A stretch of 64,000 nucleotides of DNA from positions 78,050,382 to 78,114,381 of the forward strand of contig CM070713.1 of the NCBI GenBank assembly GCA_036346275.1. The letters are read 5' to 3'. Positions 56,946 to 64,000 of the stretch are shown here, one piece after another (position 1 is the first letter of the stretch; each line of letters starts with the position of its first letter). The stretch is from Otatea glauca (taxonomy: Eukaryota; Streptophyta; Magnoliopsida; Poales; Poaceae). The notes beneath the pieces were generated by a model. That model saw nothing but the letters and a program-made list of their open reading frames with translations, made no database searches and was not told the DNA's origin. The position numbers and the translations under genes are program-made.

Positions 56946-59910
56946 AGTTGAAGGTATGAAACTTCGACTGCTCGCATTTTTAGAAGAATCTAGCAGCTCT
57001 ACGCTCTACTACAGTGCAACTAATTGTCTTCGAGATGCTCTTTTCCTGCCTTCCACATGCGCCACAAGCTAGAGATTGACTAGATATTTTACCTAATGTT
57101 CACGCTACGAATATGCTGTGCCTATGCATTAGCCATCACACATAAGGTTAACCTTACGGTCAGACTGTTTATCATAAAGAACAACGTTGGGTTAATACTG
57201 AGAGTCACTCTCCAGGATTTTTTTGTCTGAGTTATATTCAAGCTGAATTTTTATTTAACTGTATAAATTGAATGAATGTGTCTCGACCTATGTGGCTATG
57301 TCTATCTGTCTGTATCAAGGTATGCATCAAGTAGGCTATATCAACCGATTGACAATCTGTTCTACAACTTCCTTCTCCTTGAACAACATGTGTGCGCTTT
57401 TCTACTGAAGAGTGATTTAGTGAAGACGACTACTTGTTGTGGCCTCCATTCATTCGTATGCAGATTAGCAGTGTCAAAGCTAATCCGAGCTCACTTGCGA
57501 TCATTATCTCCACTAGAAGTTAGAATCTTTGTTATCCTTGCATTTACTGAAATGAAGTGATGTGGTGATAAACCCGGTTAATTTGCGTTCCAGCTCAAAA
57601 CTGATTACGACAGGTTGCCTCTTGATCCTGCTGTTTCAGCTTCTGATGGGCATCTTTTTGACAGATATTAAAAGGCGATCGCTACTCGATCGGATCAGAC
57701 TAGACATCCCTTCAATAATTCGACTGGGCGTGTGATCATGTACTCAGCTCAAGTCAGGGGTAGTAATTCCCCGTGGTAGGGGATCCCCTAGTAGTTGGCT
57801 TCCTTGTTCTTGTACGGTTGCGGAGTTGCTTCTACGCAAAAATATTCGTCTTAGAATTTGTCATTATACATACAAGCATGTGATTAGGAACGCCTCGAGT
57901 GGATACGTATTGTACTGTACCTGACAAGAATACATGCATACAGATGTACTCCCTCCACCTCACAATACAAGTTCAAAGTTACTATACGCACGGTCCAAAG
58001 AGATACTAAATCTGAGAAAAAGTTGATGTTATTGGACTATATATATTTATATTAAATGGCATATTACAACCACCCATCAACTCTTTTAGCGTAAAAGGAT
58101 ATATGGTGAAAATATTGCAATAACTAAATCTTTGATCTCCGTAATAAACTTTTGTGACACAATGTTTCCTAAAAATAGAGACTTATATGGCATCGGCATT
58201 TTGATATCACTTGCCAAAAATAAAGTACGGTCCATTTTGATATCTTGTCAGGCATCGGCGAACCACTCGCCCTTTGCAAGAATAAGAAGGCAACAGGATG
58301 AGCAGAGAAGCTAAGGCTGATCGACATAGTGACTTAATGAGTTCAGATTTTTGGTCGCCAACCATCTGGTCTGATCTGCTACTAAAGATTGCAATCATGT
58401 TAGTACTTGCTGATACCGATGAAGCCTCATCATCTGCAGAATGGGAGGAAAGGAAACTGCAGACTTCAGTGATCCGCTGGATCAGTGACACCAGCAAATT
58501 AAAGCCTGAATGATTGCAGGCAGGAACACACATCTGGCGCGGCCAATCTATTCCAGGATAGTAGCTGAGACGCGCAGGAATAAAATGCCCACTAGGTCGC
58601 AAATGTTGCGTCTGATTCCCAATTCCTATGTACGCATCCATCGCATCATCTTTTCTTCTCCCTTCTTCTTTTTCTGCTCTTGCCTTGCTCGACCCTGAGA
58701 ATAATGCCATATACCAACAAAATATCATGAGAATCCTATGGATGCCTATTGTTCAATTGTGCCAGTGCGGTCTCTGACTGACATATGCTTTTCAGGAGGG
58801 GTGTTTGTCGAAATAAAAGAATAACACACTATATAATCTCCTTTTCAAAATTATTGTAAAAATCATAGTACTAGTAGTGGATGATAGATACATAAATCTA
58901 TGTCCAATGATGATCCACTAGTGCTGCTCATCTCCTTTCCCTCTAAATTTTTAAGAATACTATATCTTGTTCCCTTTTACTAGAAGAGTATGGAATTAGT
59001 ACTCCATTTATCCACTAAAAGCATGCTTTTGTTTTCAACCAAGTGCTGGACTTCATTAACCAGCCGTTCAGTAGTTAATTGGGAGCAACACCAAAGGTAA
59101 GAAAGATGCCTTTAATCGTGGATGCTGCAGCTGCCTTGGGTGAGCTTAGCCTTTGCTCGATTTATCGTGACCGCTAAATAGATTAGGTATTTGTCTGGTT
59201 AGAGAATAATCAATGTGATGTGGAAGCGGTTTGTCGGACAGCAGCAAAACCCCCGTCCTTTTTAGAGTAGTACCACTACTAGTATTATACTAGAATAAGT
59301 ATAAAAGCGAAGCTAAAAAACAAATGAAAAGTCAGTACGAACTAGATTTCTTTTTTGACAGTGATCCTTATTAGATATCTTCGAGAAAAAAGTTGCATTC
59401 CAAAAGTTCTTTCCTTAGCTCATGTTTCAGAATCAGAATGAAGTGCTCAGTCAAATTAGATGAACTCAAGTTGCAATCCAGCGTGACATATTGTGCTATT
59501 GGAGTTGGGGGCCAGGAGATGAGCAGAGAGACAGCCAAGAGAGAGTGATCATGATGCTTGTCCTTTTGTTGTTTCGCTACTCAAAGGAGGATTAGGTCGG
59601 GAATTATTGTCTAAGTGGTCGTATCATGGACGATCAAGTACGTCACCGATTTTCTTGATCTATTACAGCGTGTGGATCCCAGTAGATGCAAAAGTAACAC
59701 GGGTGTATTGTATGCATAAGTAAAAACCACTTACCCTGCTTGGCAACTTTGGAAATTCTTACAACCGAATTAAAAAGCATTTGTAATTCTTTGTACACTA
59801 GGTATTCCTTAAATTACCTTTGTATCTATTTTCTTGTAATTTGCTATTTAGAAACAGATCTATCTCATGTTATACAAACTTACTACCAGACAATAAAAGC
59901 AAAAAAAAAA
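56946..59910. other. Intergenic region
   Basis: No gene is recognised. A minus-strand frame of 173 codons (58207-58728) has no domain I know. A CTCCCTCC word at 57951 looks like a Stowaway left end without a clear right end. Confidence 0.4.
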
Positions 59911-59913
59911 GCT

Positions 59914-60366
59914 TCAAATCAAAGTTGAACATGGAGAAAAACAATACAAACTAGCGGAACCAAAAATACGCTCCAAATCAAAGTTGAATATCGGATTCGA
60001 GATCGACAGTGAAGGAGAAGGTGGGGTGGCGGCGCCAACGGAGGAGGAGAAGGTGGAGACAATGCTGGTATTGGAGGAGAGGGTGGGGACATCGTCGACA
60101 GTGGAGGAGAAGGTGAGGGAGACGCCGGAGTTGGTACGGGATTTGCGCCGCCTCCTCTCGTTGACGGCCGCACAAATCCGTTCGAAGCGGGGAGGGAGGG
60201 AGGGAGTAGGAGTTTGCCCTGTGTCTCCTCTTCTCGTCGCAGCCGCTGCAGATGAAGTCATCGTCATGTATTCTAAGGTGCCACTGCCGCTGATGAGCTC
60301 ACCGCCGCCCCCGATGACCTCGCCCTCGCCTCTAGGGTTACTCACGTATGGAGTTGAGGACGGCAA
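59914..60366 (-). CDS. Hypothetical protein, 150 codons, weak support
   Basis: I do not recognise this frame. It is rich in Ser, Thr and Pro, with a basic NERRRRKSR patch, and it overlaps a plus-strand frame of equal length (59984-60427), so GC content alone may keep both open. A near-duplicate word (TCAAATCAAAGTTGAA) occurs at its 3' end at about 59912 and 59970. It may be the first exon of an unknown gene or chance. Confidence 0.2.
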   Translation of the reverse strand: MPSSTPYVSNPRGEGEVIGGGGELISGSGTLEYMTMTSSAAAATRRGDTGQTPTPSLPPRFERICAAVNERRRRKSRTNSGVSLTFSSTVDDVPTLSSNTSIVSTFSSSVGAATPPSPSLSISNPIFNFDLERIFGSASLYCFSPCSTLI

Positions 60367-60429
60367 CGCGACTCAAGTCGTGAGTCCAAGCGAGAAGCCG
60401 AGAGAGTCTGATATTTGTCGGAAATAAAA

Positions 60430-61362
60430 CGTGGCCTACTCACTAAATAATTTTAATCAGGTTGGAATGAGCAAAAAGGGTGTGCGTTTATTAGTTTACC
60501 GGCCCATCTAAGCAGGTTTTGCAGCCTAGTCTGGAAATATTTAGGGGTCAATATTTTACCCCGGTTTTAGATCTAAAACCGGGTTTACACGTAGGGCTTA
60601 GGCAAAGGTGAATAGTAGTCTTAAAAAAATGTTCGGGTAAATGGCACTGGTACTTGCTTCTATGAGCAATGCTTACCTGCACGGAGAACGAGAATGCAGC
60701 TAGGGAGAAAAGCTTTCTTCGGTGTCTCGCAGGAAAAAGAAGCAGAAAGAAAGAAAAAGCTTTCTTCAGGGACGGCAGGGTCGACACCGTTTTAGCCTAT
60801 TTGATCCACATTAATCGGCCCATCTTGAACCAGGTCGGCCTAATAAAGCCCATTCACTCGTTCTATGTTGGCCCGTCTTGCATTAGCCAGGTCAGGTGAG
60901 TCTCTCTCTCTCTCTCTCTCTCCCTCCTGCGCCCAGCAAACTGACCTTTCTGTCTCCTCTTGTGTACTCGTCTCGTTTTCCGATGGTTGTTTGCTTGACA
61001 TGCCGCCGCCGAGCCGAGGCACGAAACGACGACAGAATGCGGGACTTCCACCTGAAATGGTTGCTGCTAGATATCTCGACCAGTTGACATCGCCTGGTAA
61101 AGTAAAGCAAACGTTGCCGCTCTATCTTCCTTTGGGCTCAGTTTGGCGTATTTACACTGGAAGCGAAGAGCCCAACTACCCAGGCTAAAATTAGGCAATC
61201 GGGGGGGGGGGGATGGGGAGGATTGTATCTAGACGCTAGAATAGATAGTCCAAGAGGTAAGGGCGGCGATCAAGGAATTTTTTTCTTTAATATTTATTTT
61301 TAATGTTTTTTTCAAAACTAGTCGTCCGAATGAAAAAATTGCAGAACTGGAGGCCCATAACC
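60430..61362. other. Intergenic region with simple repeats
   Basis: It contains a CT tract (about 60901-60922) and a run of 12 G (61201-61212). Short overlapping frames at 60548-61188 show no domain. Confidence 0.4.
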
Positions 61363-61390
61363 TGTGTATGGGGCGATCGCCCCATACACA
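61363..61390. repeat. Perfect 28-bp palindrome
   Basis: The sequence is self-complementary over all 28 bases, centred between 61376 and 61377, with the core GGGGCGATCGCCCC. It can form a cruciform or a hairpin in RNA. Its role is unknown. Confidence 0.95.
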
Positions 61391-61548
61391 AGCGGCGGTG
61401 TCTTCGCCGTTTGATTCTAACGACCAAAAAAGAGAGCGTTCTTTGGTGGGCCCCACATGCGCGAGACAGGCGACGCCAAGAACGGGCGACAGAGGGGCTT
61501 TACAAGCTGCTTTCGCTCGGAGGCACCAAATAGAGACATGTAGCAAAC

Positions 61549-61665
61549 GAAGGAGAAGAGAAAAGAGAAAGAGGAGAAGAGAAAAGAGAAAGAGGAAGAA
61601 GAAGAAGAAAGAATAAGAAAAAGAAGAAGAAGAAAAGAAGAGAAAGAAGAAGAAAGAGGGGAAAT
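61549..61665 (+). repeat. Purine tract (GA/AAG-rich), about 117 bp
   Basis: The plus strand is almost only A and G, in GAA, GGA and AAG words. Low complexity of this type can form triplex structures; here it lies between the palindrome and the MULE region. Confidence 0.9.
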
Positions 61666-61812
61666 CGATTAAATCGTTTACGTGAAGGTATTTTTACAAA
61701 TTTTATAAATCTATTATTTAGGAATTTTACGATTTTGAAGTGTTTAGAAAATTCAGAGGATTTGTTTGTTATTAGAATTCTAATGTAGCATGTAATATGC
61801 GATCGGATTTAG

Positions 61813-62312
61813 GATTGTGTAGCGTTTAGAATTTCTCGGATAGTGTTGTTTAGAAATTTCTGGATAGCGTTGAACTTTAATGTAGTATTTAGTTTTAGAA
61901 ATTTGAGGATTGTATAGTATTTAGTACGTTACAAATTTATTATAGTATTAGAAATTTATTGTAGTGTTTAGAAAATTTAAGATTGTGTAGCGTTTACAAT
62001 TTCTCGGATAGTGTTGTTTAGAAATTTAATGTCATGAGCTCATATTTAGAACTTTCTTGTAGTATTTAGTTTTTAGAAATTTCAGACTATATAGTATTAA
62101 GTCGTTACAAATTTAGTGTAGTATTAGAAATTTATTGTAGTGTTTAGAAAATTTAGGATTGTGTAGCGTTTACAATTTCTCGGATAGTGTTGTTTAGAAA
62201 TTTAATGTCATGATTCATATTTAGAACTTTAATGTTGTATTTAGTTTTTAGAAATTTCAGGACTGTATAGTATTAAGTATGTTACAAATTTAGTGTAGTA
62301 TTAGAATTTGGT
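61813..62312 (+). repeat. Three tandem units of about 168-176 bp
   Basis: Units start GATTGTGTAGCGTTTA at 61813, 61981 and 62157 and share TTCTCGGATAGTGTTG and CAAATTTAGTGTAG-type words. The second and third are closest. They end about 160 bases before the transposase start at 62474, so they may be subterminal repeats of the MULE. Confidence 0.85.
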
Positions 62313-62473
62313 AGGGTTAATGTAATGCGGCACAAATATAATGTTGGCCATATGGTAGGCAAGTCGAATAAGTGATTTATAGTCAATGTACGTTTTGTAT
62401 ATTTTGTAGTACGGTCAATGTACATTTTGTAGATTGTATTTTAGAGTAATATTTTTCCGTCGGACGTTGCAGC

Positions 62474-64000
62474 ATGTCGGAGAAATTGTATTTCCAAATA
62501 TTTTATGGAGATGGGGAGATAGCACAGGGGGCGGATGGGGTGGATCTATCATCATTTTCAAGAGTCGTACGGGGCATATGTAGACCGAGCGATAGGACAT
62601 CTGAGGTTTGTTGGAGTGGATGTCTTGGATGTTCGGTTTGGATGCCCAGACTGCTCGGTTCATGGTCGAGCAGAGTGAGCCGAGCGCAAGACCGCTTTTA
62701 CGAGAGTTGATTCCTATTAACTCGATGTCAACATGGAGGAGTTATGTTGGTTTTGCTGTAGAGCGGGGTTGGCCGCTCATGTTGTTGGTACTGATGCTAC
62801 CCGTAGCTCCATCGGTGTCGCAAGTTCGTGATGTCGGGTGTACATTACGGGGGAGGGGACATCAAATGTAGAAGGATGCGAAGAGGAAGGCGGTGAGGAG
62901 CCTGGAGACGAGGAGCACGAGACTGGCGATGGCGAAGGGACCGGTGGGGCAGAGGAGACAGCGGTGGAGGCGCGAGGGGTGGCCGACGAGGGGGAGGAGG
63001 TGGAGGACATTGTTGACCTGATGGAAGAGGAGGACCGTGCGGATGAGGAAGTTCCTGATGGTGAGCACTCCGACGAGGAGGACAACGCCCCTGAGGTGCC
63101 TATCCCTGGTGCGTGGACCAATTACAATTTCGAAGACCTAACAATGAATGAAGGGAACATTGATGCATGGGAGTATCGTGAGAACGAGGTGACGCAGGGG
63201 GCCATATATAAAGACAAGGAGGCTGTGATGGATGCGGTGAAGCATCTTGGGCAATGTCTCTCCGGCGGCAATTCAGGGTTGTGAAGTCCAGCAAGAAGGA
63301 CTACGACGTGAAGTGCGTAGTTGATTCGTGCCCATGGCGGGTGCATGAATACCAGGGGAAGTGGAAGGACTACTGGAAATGCTCCATAGTGATTGAGCAT
63401 AACTGCGAGTGGAAGAAGCGGAGCAGGACACCGCAATCTGTCGCCCACTTGGGTGGCAAATGTGTTTATGGTCGATCGTGGACAATCCCCATCTGCAGCC
63501 TCGATCTATTATCACAGCCGTGGAGGAGAGGTTTCAGTACAAGATTAGCTACGCAAAGGCATGGAGAGCAAAAAGGACAGCTCTGAAAATACGGTTTGGG
63601 ACGTACGAGGCTTCGTACGAGAATATTCCCCACTTGCTCAGGGCAATCGCACATAGGAACCCCGGTACATCCATCGACCTTGCGGAGTTTTCTGCGGGTG
63701 GTGTGTGCACCGATAAGTGGGTATTGCAGCGTGCATTCTTCGCCCTGGGCGCATGCATAAATGCGTTCTGGCACTGTCACCCGGTCCTTTGCATGGACGG
63801 CACGTTCCTCACGGGGAAGTAAAAGGGCCAGATTCTAACTGCGATCACGGTGGATGCCAACAACCAGGTTCTACCGGTTGCGTTGGCATTCGTGGAGGGG
63901 GAAAACACGGAGAGTTGGTACTGGTTCCTTGAAAGAGTGAAGCTAGCAGTTGTCGTGGGCCTCAGCTGTGCTTGCGGCGACGTACAGAGGTCTGTGCGAC
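62474..64000 (+). pseudogene. MULE (MuDR-like) transposase, broken and cut by the window end
   Basis: The start (MSEKLYFQIFYGDGE) and GVDLSSFSRVVRG fit the N-terminal domain of plant MuDR transposases. An acidic Glu/Asp-rich spacer follows (62850-63100). The MuDR DNA-binding region (DKEAVMDAVKHL, CVVDSCPWRV, IEHNCEW) lies at 63210-63415, and the MULE catalytic domain starts near 63560. The first catalytic Asp is in CMDGTFLTGK near 63796. A stop (TAA, 63820-63822) sits where a Tyr codon is expected, and three reading frames are needed, so it is a pseudogene. QILTAITVDANNQVLPVALAF continues to the window edge. Confidence 0.85.

Noticed and set aside
57951..58200. Stowaway-like left end CTCCCTCC
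   Set aside because: No matching right end or TA duplication was found.
58207..58728. A 173-codon minus-strand frame
   Set aside because: It has no recognisable domain, no supporting splice context and an overlapping frame on the other strand.

Overview
This is plant nuclear DNA, almost certainly from a grass (Poaceae). The genes contain spliceosomal introns with GT..AG borders. The coding exons of the glycosyltransferase gene and the first exon of the RING gene are very GC-rich, as is typical of grass genes. The spaces between genes are packed with Stowaway-, Tourist- and hAT-type MITEs, Helitrons and Ty1/copia LTR retrotransposons. I saw no bacterial operon, CRISPR array, rRNA or convincing tRNA.

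Three host genes are well supported, all on the minus strand. (1) 477-3340 is a two-exon gene for a type II membrane protein with two glycosyltransferase-2-like (GT-A) halves. (2) 27117-32695 is a 13-exon gene for an epsin-type clathrin adaptor (ENTH domain, EPSIN2/3-like, 924 residues by my splicing). (3) 42252-46493 is a two-exon gene for a RING plus von Willebrand A domain protein (728 residues), probably an E3 ubiquitin ligase. They act in separate processes (probable Golgi glycosylation, clathrin-vesicle budding, ubiquitination), and nothing in the sequence suggests they work as one pathway.

The rest is a mobile-element landscape. At 4.7-9.9 kb there are Helitrons, a hAT MITE and a Tourist MITE. 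At 10363-20154 lies a complete but frameshifted Ty1/copia element with 1.66-kb LTRs and a GAGAT target duplication. At 20.5-25.2 kb there is a badly decayed second copia element carrying an internal duplication. A hAT MITE lies at 26.15 kb, and a Helitron sits inside intron 2 of the epsin gene. At 36.6-41.8 kb there is a four-level nest: a copia remnant holds a solo LTR in its body and a small non-autonomous LTR element in its 3' LTR, and that small element holds a Tourist MITE. At 53.5-56.9 kb a Helitron contains an inverted solo LTR of the same family as the 10-kb element. At 61.8-64 kb a MULE transposase pseudogene runs off the window, preceded by a three-unit tandem repeat.

I found no novel defence-type or gene-cluster system. 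The most interesting signals are the nested insertions with readable target duplications, an LTR that differs from its relatives by exactly one internal repeat unit, a perfect 28-bp palindrome near 61.4 kb, and a possible ancient linkage of the glycosyltransferase and RING-vWA genes. Splice sites and lengths were worked out by hand from the sequence. Family assignments are from recognition of motifs, not from searches.
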